A stretch of DNA of 64,000 bases from Porphyra umbilicalis (Eukaryota; Rhodophyta; Bangiophyceae; Bangiales; Bangiaceae): positions 236,332 through 300,331 of the forward strand of contig KV918822.1 in NCBI GenBank assembly GCA_002049455.2. The letters are read 5' to 3'. Position numbers and translations under genes: made by a program. Position 1 is the first letter of the stretch. Every line of letters starts with the position of its first letter. Positions 42,338 to 54,177 of this stretch are shown in pieces. The notes below the pieces were generated by a model. The model did not search any database. It was given only the letters and a program-made list of their open reading frames with translations, and was not told where the DNA came from.

Positions 42338-43815
42338 AGCGCTCGGTTTAACCACAGCCAATGCCTCTATCAAGCAGCGAAACTCACATACATATAAAAG
42401 CAAGTGACGGCCTGGCGCGGACAACACAGGGTCGTAGGGCAGGAGGTCCCACGCTAGAGGACTGCAGGGATGACACTGCCTCTTGCGAACACGACGAGTG
42501 CCCCGCACCCAGCACGGTCACGTTACACAACCGTTAGAGATGCGACAGCACGAACAGCAGCGCTCAAGGCGAATGGCGTGCCCGGGACGCGGGCTCCTCG
42601 CACCGCAAACCGCAACTGGACGATCCCAACGGAGTAGATCAGGCACAGGGTCGCTGCAGTCACCTGCAGGAGCACGGAGTAGTACGGCACAGCACAGTGG
42701 GTGGCGTCTGAGACTGGAGCGGTACATCACAAAGAGAGCTACGAGGAGCCCGAGCTCGTGAGATACATTCTCGGGTGGAGCAAAGACCTGAGATCGTTGT
42801 GAGGTGAAGCGCAGGCCCTTCTGCCAGTTGATCCAGGCGACAGTCTTTCACCCTGTCCTCCGATTGATCTCGCGGACTATCCGTCATCCAGTCTCCGTCC
42901 GATTCACAGCTCAATCCTCTCTACCATCCTCAGGAAAAGGACTGGTGGTCGTCGGGATCAGTTTGCAGGATGTCCTGGCGAAAAATCCCCGGTCGGTTCC
43001 TCTCTCAGTTATGGGATGACCCCAGGATCAACGGTGGGAGATGTTCACGTCATTTCCTCCTCTGATCCTGGGATCGTCACACGCTTTTCTCAAAAACGCG
43101 TCTGACCAACCCTCAGAATCGATCTCGCTGAGTGAGAAAAACTATCCTCGATCATATCCCTTGACAGTTCCTAATCCGTGGCGAGGATTAAATAAGGACG
43201 AGCACACAACTCGCTGTGCATGGATGGAGACTGACTGTATCCCCCTTGGGCGGGGCCACCTGTCGATCGGAAACGTGCCACGGGGCCACCTGTCGATCGG
43301 AAACGTGCCACGACTACAACAACCTGTGGTAGAGAAGGCCACCGGCAACGCGCGCATCTGCTCGACCTGCCTGACAAAATGCCCGAGCTTCTGTTGGAAA
43401 AAAAACATTGGGAAGGGGGGGGGGGGGGGATATGGGAGACAAACTCCAACCAGGGAATACCTGGTTCAAGACCCACTGTTCTGCTGGACACACCGTCCAA
43501 CAGGCGCCACGTGCGCTGCCTCGCCAGCAAGCATGATGCTGTCCTGATCTAGCCGACAGCCAATACTTTTAAAGATTCGGCCCACCCTTTGCGCCAATCA
43601 ACGTTTGCCATCCAGGGGTAAAACGCCACGTGTTCCGACAGCAGCATAGAAGCTTCGCTAATCCAGCTGCTGCCAGTGCGGATCACCTCAGCAGCGCCCA
43701 GCATCGTCGCCGTCGTCGACGCCGCCATTGAGGACAGGAGCTCCTCCGCCGCCGGCGCCGTGCGCGTACCCCCCCAGCGCGTTTTCCCGGTCGACGCCCC
43801 CACGCCGTCTTTGCC
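42338..43815. other. Flank between the transposase and SRP68
   Basis: No gene is seen. A 10-bp perfect stem, CCCAGGATCA/TGATCCTGGG, brackets about 43023-43072. A roughly 29-bp direct repeat (GGGGCCACCTGTCGATCGGA..., about 43252-43311) occurs twice. A 16-nt G run lies near 43416. A CCAAT box (GCCAATCA, about 43591) lies about 220 bp before the SRP68 ATG and may belong to its promoter. Confidence 0.4.
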
Positions 43816-44231
43816 ATGGCTGCCGCTGAAGCTCCCCCCGCTGCTGCCGAGGCGGCACCCACCTCCACCGCCGAACCCTCCCCCCCCCGGTCGTCGCGGC
43901 CGCCGCTGGTACGGCCGCCGGCGGCGGCGCCCCCCCGCCCCCCCCGCCCTCTCCCTCCCCATCCTGGCCACGATCAAGGCCGCCCAAGGCAGCCATGGCC
44001 TCGCACACGGCGACTACCGCCGTTACCGCCGCTACTGCGCGCGGCGCCTCCACCGCGTCCGCGTCGTCTGCCGCGCGACGCACGGCAAGTCCAAATACGC
44101 GCCGCGGCCGCCGCTCACCGCCGCCGCCGTGCGGTCCGACGGGCGGCTGCTCGAGGTGCCCCTCATGACTGCGGAGCGCGCGTGGGCCACCGCCATGGAC
44201 GTGAAGGAGGAAGCGTCGGCGGCGATCGACC

Positions 44232-44265
<34 letters not shown>

Positions 44266-45675
44266 GGGGGCGGGCGCGTCCGCCCCGCGCAACGCCGCGC
44301 GGGCGCGACGGGCAGTGCTCGGGCGGTTGGCCAAGGCCACCGCCGCCGCGCGGCAACTCCAATATCTCTGTGCGGTCGTGGGGGATGCCGCGACGGTGGC
44401 AGAGGCCGACGTGTACGCCGCGTGGGTGGCCGCCAACTGGCGCGTCGAAGCGTCCGACTGGGGGGGGGCGCTCGTGCACTTGGCCACCGCCGGCACGCTG
44501 TATGGGCGGATGGCCGCCGCCGCCGCTGCCGCGGCGGAGGGGGTGGCGACGCGGCCGCCGCGCCACCCGGGGGGGGGGGGGGGGGACGCCCACCGTCTAC
44601 GCGGACCGCGGGGAGGAGATTGCGCCGCTGGTGCGCTTTTGCGCGTACAACCTCGCGCGCCGCGGCGGCGCCGGCGCCGGCGGCGGCGGGGACGTGCCGG
44701 CCGCCGCCGCCGCCGCCGCCGAACGCCGCTACCGCGCGCACCGGTGTTTCCAGCTGGCCGGCCGCCACGCGGCGGTGGCCGCCGCGACCGACGTGGGCGC
44801 CGCCGCCGGCGCGGCCGTCGCGGGCGCGAACGGCGCGGCCGCCCCCGCCCACGCGGGCACCTTTGCGGCGGCGCTCGCGCTGTATGAGCGGGCGGGGGAG
44901 CACGCGGCGGCGGCGGCGGCGGCGGCGGATGAGCTCGAGTTGGAGGCCGCCGCGGCGGCCGCCGAAGCGGAAGGCGACGGCGACGGCAATGGCGACGGCG
45001 CCGGCGCCGGCGACGGGTCCCGGGGCGGGGGGGGGGGGGGGGGGGGCGGACGACCCGCCGCCCGTCGACGCGGCGGCGCTGCGCGCCGAGATGGGCGCCC
45101 TGACCGCCGCGGCGGCGGCGGCGGCGCGCCGCGCGCACGCGCGCGGGGTGCTCGCGTCGGTGACGGGCAGCGGGGACCCGGCCGCCGCCCTGCGCGCGGC
45201 GCCCTTGGCGGCGGGCGGCTGCCTCGTCGACCACCTCGACGGGCCCGTCGTTACGTACTTTGCCCCGCCCGACGGCGGGGGCGGCGGCGCGCCGCGGCCG
45301 CCGTCTGTGGCGGCAGCGGCGGCGGCGGCGGCGGCGGCCACGCCCGCGGGCGTTCTCGGCCCGGTGGGCATTGCGCCGCTGCCGCCGCCGCTCTCCCTCG
45401 TCCCCGCCCCCCCGTGGTGTTTGACGTGGCGCTGTCGGCGGTCACGCTGCCGGCGGGCCTCGACGGCCGTGGGGGGGGGGGGGGGGGCGGGCGACGGTCA
45501 AGGTTTCGGCGGCAGCCACGAGCGGCGTCGCCGCGCGGCCGCCGCCGGCCGCAGCGAGGGGCACGGCGGCCGCCGCCGCGTCGGCTGCCGAGGGGGGGGG
45601 GTGGGGGGAGAGGAGGCGCCCCCCGCGGGCTCGCCGGCGGGGTACTTTGGCCGCTGGTTCCAACGCAAGACGTGA
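43816..45675 (+). CDS. SRP68: Signal recognition particle subunit SRP68 (frame broken at homopolymer runs)
   Basis: SRP68 binds the SRP RNA together with SRP72 in the particle that targets secretory proteins to the ER. The start is ATG 43816 in a strong context (GCCATGGCTG). After an Ala/Pro leader the hallmark SRP68 segment reads LPILATIKAAQGSHGLAHGD, then YRRYRRYCARRLHRVR (about 43960-44065). It is followed by MTAERAWATAMDVKEEAS, a helical RNA-binding region (NAARARRAVLGRLAKAT...) and EEIAPLVRFCAYNL, then near the C-terminus VVFDVALSAVTLPAG and YFGRWFQRKT before the TGA. These blocks lie in order but in changing frames. The switches fall at C runs (about 43880, 45407) and G runs (44569-44585, 45027-45046, 45471-45487, about 45592). 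Ala/Gly runs expand the linker regions. Sequence error at homopolymers is the simplest explanation; a decaying copy is the alternative. Confidence 0.85.
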
Positions 45676-46783
45676 CCACGCGTGGCGCTCCGTTTTATTT
45701 GTTTTCTTATCGCGCAAGCTCGCTGTTGCAGGGATGCCGCACAGGTGCCTCGGGGCGAGGGCGCGGGCGCAGTGCGGATGGCTGTGGCCACCGCGGGCCA
45801 GCCGCCGCTCGGGCTGCCGCCCGCGTTGGCCAGGCAGAGCGGCTGTGGCGGGGACCGGGCGGAACGCTGCGGCGTCGGGGGTGGTCGGCGTCGCAACGGC
45901 CGCGGAGCCGGACGGTCGAGCCGTGTCGACGGCCGCGGTCGTCCAAGGGCGACGGCCACGGCGGACCACCCGCCCGCGTCGAGGCGGGGGCGGCAGCGGC
46001 AGGCGGCCGCGGCGGACACAGCGGCGGCGGCCGCCGCCATTGGCGGCCACGACGCACGCGCGCGGCGCCGTCGCGGCGTGGCGCCCGCGTCGGCCGACTC
46101 CGTCGACGGCGGTGGGGGTGACCGCCAACGACACGCGCCGCGCCGACGGCCGCCGCTGCCGCCTCGCCGCGGCCGCCGCCGCGGGTGCCACGTCGTCGCC
46201 GACGGCGGCTGGCCGCGGGGTGGTGGGGCGGGCGTGCCGCCGCCGCCGCGCTCGGGCGCCAGCGACAGGGGCGGTTGCGGCAGAGGGACGAGAGGTTGGG
46301 GGGGTGGCGGAACGGATGGGGCGGATGCAGGCAAGAGGCGCATCAAACACAACACTGGGTGGTGACACTAGAGGTGGCAATGGTGGGCGCCAGCAGGACT
46401 GCACAGACGGCGGAAACGGTTCGGGCCGAGGCGGACAAAGGCCCCGGAGAGTGCGACGGAGGAGACGGTGGGGGCAGTGACGGAGAGTGTGGCGGCAGAG
46501 GCGGAGGCGGCGGGGGGAGCGGCAGGCGCGGGGCGCCGCCTCGGCTCGCGGGGCTCTGGCGACGCCCGCGTGCCGGCGCCCCGAGCCGCACGTCTCGGAT
46601 GCACCCCGCCGCCGTGCGGCTCTTGGGTCCGTCCGCCGTGGCATCGGCCCCAACCACACGGGCCGACGCCCGCCGCCGAGTGGTTGCGATCAGCGCCGTT
46701 GCCGAGCGGCGCCGACCCGCGAGCGAGTGCACGCGGACAGCAACAACAAAACAAGGATCGGCGCGGCGCTGACCTTTTCTTTT
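45676..46783. other. GC-rich 3' flank of SRP68, no gene seen
   Basis: Many overlapping open frames on both strands have Arg/Gly/Ala/Pro composition, which is expected at this GC content. Nothing domain-like is present. The stretch ends where R1 copy 2 starts. Confidence 0.35.
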
Positions 46784-47206
46784 TTCCCTGGCCTTTAGGA
46801 CAGGGTGCTCTCAAAGTGTAGTGATGCACACATATACTTAGATCAAGGGACTTGCTCTCCGTTTCAGAGGTGGCAGTCTGCATTCGTGTCCTCAGGGATC
46901 TGAGGGCGTGTCAGTGTTGGAAGGGTCGCGATGACGCTAAAAGCGAATGGAGTTACGTGGCTGAGAAGGACTGTCCTGCCACAGGGGTCACTGGGCCCGG
47001 ACGGCGCCTGCCCCCGTGCCCTCTCTACCGCCCCGAGTCGCGCGCGGTGACCGCGCGCAGCGACTTCCGTGATCGTGCCTGCGCGCCGACTTCTGTTGCG
47101 GCGGCGCGTCGGCGGTTGCTGACGCCATCAAGCGGCGCGGTTACAGGCGCCTCGTCGCGCGGCGATCAGTCCCACCCGCCCGCCCGTGCGCCGTGTCGGC
47201 CGCCCT

Positions 47207-50200
47207 CATGTAGTATCTGGGGCTCCCGATCACAATGCAAAATTTTGCATGGGGTGGTCCCCGAGGAGCTCTGAGAGCGCTCGCTGCTCGTGGCGCGTCA
47301 AGGACGTGGCCCAGAAGCCACGCGGGAATGCCTTGACCATTGCATTTACTGCATGGCTGGTGCAATACCATGTCCTGGCGTGTGGTGTCGGTGGTCATAA
47401 CGACATGCATGGTCGACCCCCCCCTGTGGGGTGCCGTGCGGCACCTCCTCCACAGAGCGGCCCACGCTCCACCCCTGCACACTGCTGTGATCCACGCCTT
47501 CCGACCGCCGTATCGGCCGTGATGCCCGTATCTGCGACCGTTTCACCCACCGCCTGGCCCGCCCGCCCCCCCACCCCGCCCGACCCCTCCCCCCACCCGC
47601 CCCCCCCCCCGCCCGCCCCCCCCCGCCGCCCGCCCCCCCCATCTGCTCCCTCTGCTCCCCCGCTCCCGCCTTCCTGCTCTTCTCTCTTTTGCTGGCGCTT
47701 TCCGACCAGCGGGGGCCGGCGGTGCGGGCGGCCCCCACCCCTCTCCCCGCTGCGTCGCGCCGCGCCACCCGCGCCGCTGCGACTGCCGCCCCCGCTTTCC
47801 CTCCCCCCTGCTCTACCACTACCGTCCACCGCTTCCCCGGTCCTAGCACCCCCTGCGCCCTTCCTCCGCACTCCGGGTGGGGGACGTTGCCAGCAGGCAC
47901 CGGCCCCCGCCCCGCCGGGCCGCGGCGTGCTCCTCACCAGCCTCCCCTCGCTGTGGGGTTGGGCGCCCCTCGCCGGAGGCAGGCGGTCTCTGGCGGGTCG
48001 GGCTGGCGGTGGCGGTGCTTGGCGGTGAGGTGCAGGCGCCGGCGTCGGGTGCCAGCAAGCAGGGGGGGGTGCGGCAGCGGGGGCGCTCCAGGTCTCGGCT
48101 GTTGGCGTGGGGGCTCCGGCGAGTAGGCTGGCAAGCGGCGGCGGTTACGCGTCGGCGGTTGGCGGGAGTACCGGTTGTAGGTAACGGCTGGTGGTGGCGG
48201 GTTTTGGCCCGGGTGGTCAGAGGCCATCGATCGTGGATGGGGCGGCTGGTGGTGGTGGCTGGCGGTGGGGGCGGCCGGCGGCCGTAGGGGCCGGCGGCGA
48301 GGTCGGTCGGCGAGCAGCGGCTCTATGAAGGCCAAGCTGTTGATCAAAAGCATGACTATTGTTGTGTCTTCTGCAAAGCATAGGCGGGCAGGGGTAGCTG
48401 GTGTGGAGAGTAGGTAGGGGTGAGAGGGGGTCACGCAAGGGGGGGGGTATGCGTCATCTGTTTTCGGCTGTTGCTGGCTGCTACGGTGCTTGTGAAGCCA
48501 TGCACATAGCAGTGTGTGTCCAATGTGTCCCCACAGACCACTGTACACAACAAAGTGGGCCGTTAGTGGCCTCCTGTTACCAGTGGGTGCCAGAGTACAT
48601 TGGTGATACAACCGCCCATAACGAGTAATGGGCCACGGATAAGTGTGCGTGAGGCTCTCATGGGACTGTTAGGGAGGGCCCAGAGTGCTTTGGCGGCATA
48701 CCACCTCCGCAGGGGGCTCGTACGCTCGCTATTGGGGTGGCTGGGAAGGCTGAAAGCACGTTACGCGCAGTGGGCATCCTATGACAGTACTGGTGTGGCT
48801 TTTCAGGCTCTATCAGGAGTACACCATGTAGCACAGCTAATGCACACAGAAAGTTGGCCAGCAGATGGGCCGGGCGTCGTGGGGGGGTAGCGGTGTATCT
48901 CGCCGCTGTGAACTTGGACGGGCGAAAAAAGAAGGAAGAAATCGTTTGTGCGCTTAGCGACTCACTATTTACTTCCCAGGACCCTTCAGAGCATCAGAAA
49001 CGAGTCTCTCTGAAAAAGTGATGTTTTGGTCGAGTTCGGCCCCGACGTGCCGTATGCTCCCCCTTCTTGGACCATATGGCAGCGGGGAACGCGGCGGTGA
49101 CAAGACCATACCGATCCCCACCGAAGTTGAAAAAAATGGGGACATGGTACTGTAGGAGACATGAAACATTGTTTTCTTTGCAAAAAAGATGCAGAACTGT
49201 TGTAGGCCGCAAGAGAAGCGCAGGGTCACAGCCCACTGGATGGAACAGTGTCAGAGAAATCAAGTGATCCACTTGATTGGGCAGTGTCAGTGTCGATCTG
49301 CCGAATACACTGGATCTGAGATGCTGTCAGCGGGGGTCCATTCACACTGCTTGGTGGAGTCATCTCCAGCCTGATCTGCCGCCAGGCCCCCCTCAGTTGG
49401 TTGCCACGACGGTCACGACTGCCGTCGTCAGTGCCTTTCTTTCCGTTGTGTTGGTTCTCACGTGCTGATAGAAGGTTCCACCTCCCTCCTGCCCCCGTCT
49501 CCCATCTCTTCTCCCCAGCAGTGATGCTTCTTCGCTCACTTCCCCCTGCAGTCGCTGTTCCCCCCGCCCGCTGCTGCCTCCCCCGCCCGCTGCTGCCTCC
49601 CTCGCCCGCTGCTGCCTCCCCCGCCCGCTGCTACCTCCTCCGCCCGCTGCTGCCTCCCCCGTCCTCTGCTGCCTCCCCCGTCCTCTGCTGCCTCCCCCGC
49701 CGCTGCTGTCTCCCCCCCCGCTGCTGCATCTCCCCCGCTGCTGCACCCTTCCCCACTGCTGCCCCCCCCCATCTTTATTACTTTCCCCCGACCGTGGCTG
49801 GTCCCCCTCACCGCCGCTGTCCCGCCTCACCGCCGATGAGTCCCCTACCGCCGCTGATCCCCCCGATCGCCACTGCTTCCCCTCTTCGCCGCGGCTCTCA
49901 TGCCGACCGCCCACACGTCGGGGTCACCGCCACCGACCGCCAGCGGGGGCGGTCGCCAGCGGCGGGGGCGGCGGCCAGGGGCAGCAGCGGCGGTCAACAG
50001 CGCGGGCAGTGGCCAAGGGCGGGGGCGGCGGAAAGCGGCGGGGGAGGTGGCTGGCAGCGCGGGCGGCCGCCAAGTGCGGGGGCGGCGACGAGAGGCTGGG
50101 GCGGTGGCCGGCAGCGCGGGCGGCCGCCAAGGGCGGGGGCATCGTCCATAGGCGGGATTGGTGGCTGGCCGCGCGGTCGGCTGCCGGCAGCAAGGGTGCC

Positions 50201-50688
50201 GCCCGGCTGTGGGGCGGTGGCTAGCGGCGGGGGCGGCGCCAGCAGAGGGAGCGACAGCCAGTGGCGTGGCCAAAAGCTCGGGGGGGGTGGTCAGCGACAG
50301 AAGCGAGCGCGCAAAACCTGCGGCTACCAAGGGGGGGGGGGGAGACAGCCAGGAAGGGGGGGTGAGGCGGTCGGCAGGGAGGGGGCTGCGACCAGCAGCG
50401 ATGGCCGTTGCCAGCAGCTGAGGAGGGGGATACAGCAGCAGCGTTGGACGCGCTGGAGCAAACCGAGGCAGACGGTCATACACAGACACGAGTACAAGGG
50501 GTACAAGGAGTGTACTGAAGTACCATTCCTCTCACGTGGCATCATCCTCGCTCGAACCCCCCCCCCCCAGAAGCCCCGAAATCCCCTCCCCCACCCCCCC
50601 ACGTGGCGGCACGACAGGCGTTCCCCCCCCCCCCCACCAACCCATGCGGATTTTTTGCATTGTGATCGGCGTTCTCAAATACTACCTC
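47207..50688. mobile_element. Non-autonomous DNA transposon, copy A (3,482 bp)
   Basis: The target duplication GCCGCCCT lies at 47199-47206 and 50689-50696. The ends are CATGTAGTAT and ATACTACCTC. The inverse match continues inward through CGATCACAATGCAAAA over about 50 bp, with mismatches. The interior has no transposase. It alternates C-rich (47540-47960, 49490-49900) and G-rich (47960-48310, 49920-50420) blocks around an AT-richer centre (48330-49380) with CAGTGTCAG-containing short repeats. An 8-bp duplication fits hAT-like elements, though 8-9 bp also occurs with Mutator-like ones; the terminal bases are not typical of either. Confidence 0.85.
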
Positions 50689-50761
50689 GCCGCCCTGCCC
50701 GCCGTGCGCAGGTGCGCTGCGTGGTGGAGTGACGGCCTCGCCCGTGGGCGCCGCGCGACGC

Positions 50762-53700
50762 CATGTAGGATCCCAGGATCTAAAACAACATGCGAACGTT
50801 TGCATCTCAAAACAGCTGAGAAGCTCTGAGAGCGCTCGCTGCTCGTTGCTGCGGCCGTGCGTCCAGCACGAGTCCCAGGCCCCAGAAGGGAATGCCTCGG
50901 CCATTGCATTTACTGCTTCGCTATTGCAATACCATGGCTAGGTATGGAATGTCGGTGGTGATGGCGACACGCACGGCCGACCCCCCCCCCCCCAGGATGC
51001 TGTGCGGCACCCCTTGCACAGATGTGATCCATCCCCCCCCCCCCGCCCGATGCTCCGAGCCACATCGTCCGACCGCCGTGTCGGCCGTCATGCACGTGTC
51101 GCGGCTGTATTGCACCTGTCCCGCCCGCCTGCCACGCCCCCCTTCCCCACGCCCCCCTCCCCCCCCCCCCCCGCTGCTCCCCTCTTCTCCCTCTGCTCCC
51201 CCGCTTCTATCCCTCTACTCTTCTCTCCCCTGCTTTCGCGTTCCGCCCATGGGGGGCCGGTGGCGGGGACGGGCACCACCCCGTGCCCCGTCGCACCGCG
51301 CTACGCCACCCGCCCCGGTTCGACCCCCGCCCCCACATTGCCTCCCCCCTGTCCTATCCGCCGCCTTCCTCCTCTTCCCCTGTCCCAGGCCCCCTTGTGC
51401 GCTCCCCCTTTACCCCGGGGGCTGGCGGTATCAGCGGGCACCGCCTTCCGCCGCGCCGCGCCGTGGCTCTCCCGACGCGGCGCAGCGACCTCCGCCCTTG
51501 CCCCTCTCCGCTCCCCCATGTGAAGGGGTCGGCGGCGGCCGGTGGGGCCGACGACGGGCGCAGCGTGCGGCAGGGGCGGCGGGTGGCGGGGGCAGCCTGT
51601 GCGGGGGCGGCCTGTTCGGGGGCGGCCTGTGCGGGGGTGGCGGGCGGCGGGGGCGGCGGGCGGCGAGAGCGGTGGGCGGCGGGAGCGGCGGGCAACGGGA
51701 GCGGCTCACTGTGGCACAGCCGTCGGCGGGCGCAGCCGGCCGTAGGCGTGGACGGAGGTGGGGGCGGGCGCTGGCGGGCGCGGCGACCAGCGAGCGAGGT
51801 GGCCTCTGGCTGAGGCGGGTCTTAGGTTGGGTGGTCGGCGGGTGGGGTACCTGGCGGCGGGGGCTGGTGGTGGGAGTGGCTGGTGGTGGGAGCGGCCGGC
51901 GGCGGGAGCAGCCGACGGCGGGGTCGATTGGCGTCAGTCTGCCGGCGGTGGGGGCGGCTAGCGGCGGGCGGCGATGGAGCCTGTGCAGGTGGGCGGTCGA
52001 TGGGGGTGGTGGCCGACCGCAACTGCTGGTTGGCTGCGGGGCTAGTGAGGGGGCCAGCGAGCGGCGGCGGCTAGCAGCGGCGGGTGTCAGAGTGGGCGGT
52101 CGGTGGGTGGGGTGGCTGGCGGCCACACAGGGGGATTACGCGCCGCGGCTGTGGGAGAGGGGGATACCCCCGAGCTATAAACGAGTCTGAGTAGAGTTCA
52201 CCGGATGCCTGGTGTGCAAGAGACCCACGCCCACCATGTGCTGACTGCTGGGTTGATCAAAAGCACCACGTACGTTCTGTGGGCGTCCAGTGGGGCTGCT
52301 GATGTGGTTCCAGTGGGGCTGCTGATGTGGTGCTTCGGGCTCTACACACAGTATAGGGTGTGTGGTGAGCACGCACACCAAAAGTTGGCTAGCCCACAGG
52401 CTGAGCACAGTGGGGAGGTGGTGGCAGTTTCCAGGTTCGGTGGTAGGAGTTGTGACCTTCGGGGGGTGCAAAGAGCATGAAGGAAGCCTTTGTACGCTTA
52501 GCCAGTGGCAATGCCGTTCTCAGGACCCTTCAAAGGTTCAGAAACGAGTCTTTAAAAAAAAAGTGATGTTTTGGTCAAGTTCCTCCCAGACGTGCCGTCC
52601 GCTCCTCCTCATGAGACCAGATGGCAGCTGAGTACCACGCGACAACCAGACCATACCAACTTATGTGGAAACTAATAAGAATGGGCACAGAGTACTGTAC
52701 GAGGCATGTGGTGACGTTTTTTCTGCGAGAAAAGAAACAGAACAGTTGTAGGCAGAAAAGGAAGCGTAGAGTCGTAACTCACTGGATTGGACAGTGTCAG
52801 CACCAACACGTGATTCACTGGATTGATCAGTGTCAGTGTCAATCTGCCGTGTACAGTGGATCTCACACGCTGTCAGAGGGGGTCCTGACGCACCTGTTGA
52901 TGGAGGTCTCTCCTGTCTGCTCAGTGCCCATGCCTCTCTCAGTTGGGCGGTGTCCCAGCTGCGCGGTGTCGCCGCGGCAGCAACGACCGCTGTCGTGACT
53001 GTTTGGAGGCCTGCTGAATTCCGCCGTTGCTGACTCCCCCCAGCGTCGCCGCTCCCACCACAACAGTGCTTTCCCCCCCATTGCGGCCTCCCTCCTCCAC
53101 CGCTGCCTCCCTCCACCACCGCTGCCTCCCTCCAACAACACTGCGTTTTTCCCCCACCGCTGCCTCCCCCCGCCACTGCTGCCCCCCACTACCACTGATG
53201 TCCCCCCCCAGCGTCGCCGCCCCCATCTTTGCACAGCCCCATCGACCAGCGCTGTCTCCCCCTATTTCTGCCACCTTCCCCTGCTGTTGTTGTCTCGCCC
53301 CACTGCTGCTGTGTCCTCTTTTCAGCGTCATCCCCCCTCCATCACCGCTGCAACCATAGGTAGCCTCACGAAGCCGGGTGGTGGCGGGGGGGTGAGCCAG
53401 CGTCCTGCAGCGTGTCACCGCCACAGCTCTCTCTGCTCCCGGCGCGGCCGCAGGCCCGCTGCATACCCCCGTCCTTTTTACTGCGCGGGGTGTGACTTCT
53501 GACTCATCTACCGTCGAGGCGGACACGCTCGCCGCCGCCACCGCCGCGGAGCACGCGGGAACGGCGGCAGCCAGAAGCGGGGGGGGGCGGTGGCGCGCAT
53601 AGACTGCGGCGACCAGGGGGAGGGGGGGGGGGCGATTACCGCGCGGGGGGAGGGGGGAAACGATCAGCAAGGAGGAGGCGGCAGTCACCTGGGCAAGGCG

Positions 53701-53972
53701 GTGGCCAGGCGGGAAACAGTAGCAGTGTCGGACGAGCTGGAGCAATACCGAGCCAGACGGTCATGCACAGACACGAGTACAAGGGGTAAAAGGAGTGTTG
53801 TGAAGTACCATTCCTCGCACGTGGCATCATCCCCGCTCGAACCCCCCCCCCCCCCAGAAGCCCCGAAATCCGCTCCCCCACCCCCCCACGTGGCGGCACG
53901 GCAGGCGTTCCCCCCCCCCCGAACTGAGATGCAAACGTTTGCATGTTGTTTTAGATTTGCAAATCCTACCTC
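50762..53972. mobile_element. Non-autonomous DNA transposon, copy B (3,211 bp), same family as A
   Basis: The target duplication CGCGACGC lies at 50754-50761 and 53973-53980. The ends are CATGTAGGAT and ATCCTACCTC. The inverted match continues through ATCTAAAACAACATGC and AACGTTTGCATCTCA. Copies A and B share sequence at both ends (for example CTCTGAGAGCGCTCGCTGCTCG near 47269 and 50824) and through the centre (48960-49380 against 52510-52920). They also have the same order of C-rich and G-rich blocks. No transposase frame is present. B sits 73 bp from A within the same R1 copy and in the same orientation. Confidence 0.85.
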
Positions 53973-54177
53973 CGCGACGCCGGCGGGCCGCCGCCGCTGC
54001 GGTGGCGGAGGCGGCACCTCTTTCCCCGCCCGACGCCCTCCCCACCACGGCAACGTGGCTGTACGTGCCCCCGTGCGCGCTCGCGGCCATAGAGCCGGCC
54101 GGCGTGCCCGGTGTCAATGCGTCGCCGAGCGCGCCACCGCTCTGCAGGTCAGGGTATTGCACGCACGTGCCTGGAAT

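Larger units (their letters stand above)
46784..54177 (+). repeat. Dispersed repeat R1, copy 2, split by two insertions
   Basis: R1 sequence is present as three consecutive pieces: 46784-47206, 50689-50761 and 53973-54177. Removing the two inserted elements and one copy of each 8-bp duplication restores a continuous sequence collinear with copy 1 (5912-6627). The outer boundaries match copy 1 exactly (TTCCCTGGCC at the start, TGCCTGGAAT at the end). Confidence 0.88.

Noticed and set aside
28000-43800. CACTA-type terminal repeats bounding the JmjC/transposase pair
   Set aside because: I compared the flanks at 27960-29160 and 42500-43800 for inverted CACTA-like ends and found only chance matches, so no element boundary is claimed.
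47207-53972. A simple tandem segmental duplication of about 3.4 kb
   Set aside because: Both units have their own inverted ends and different 8-bp duplications, and lie at different points of one interrupted repeat, so two insertions explain it better.
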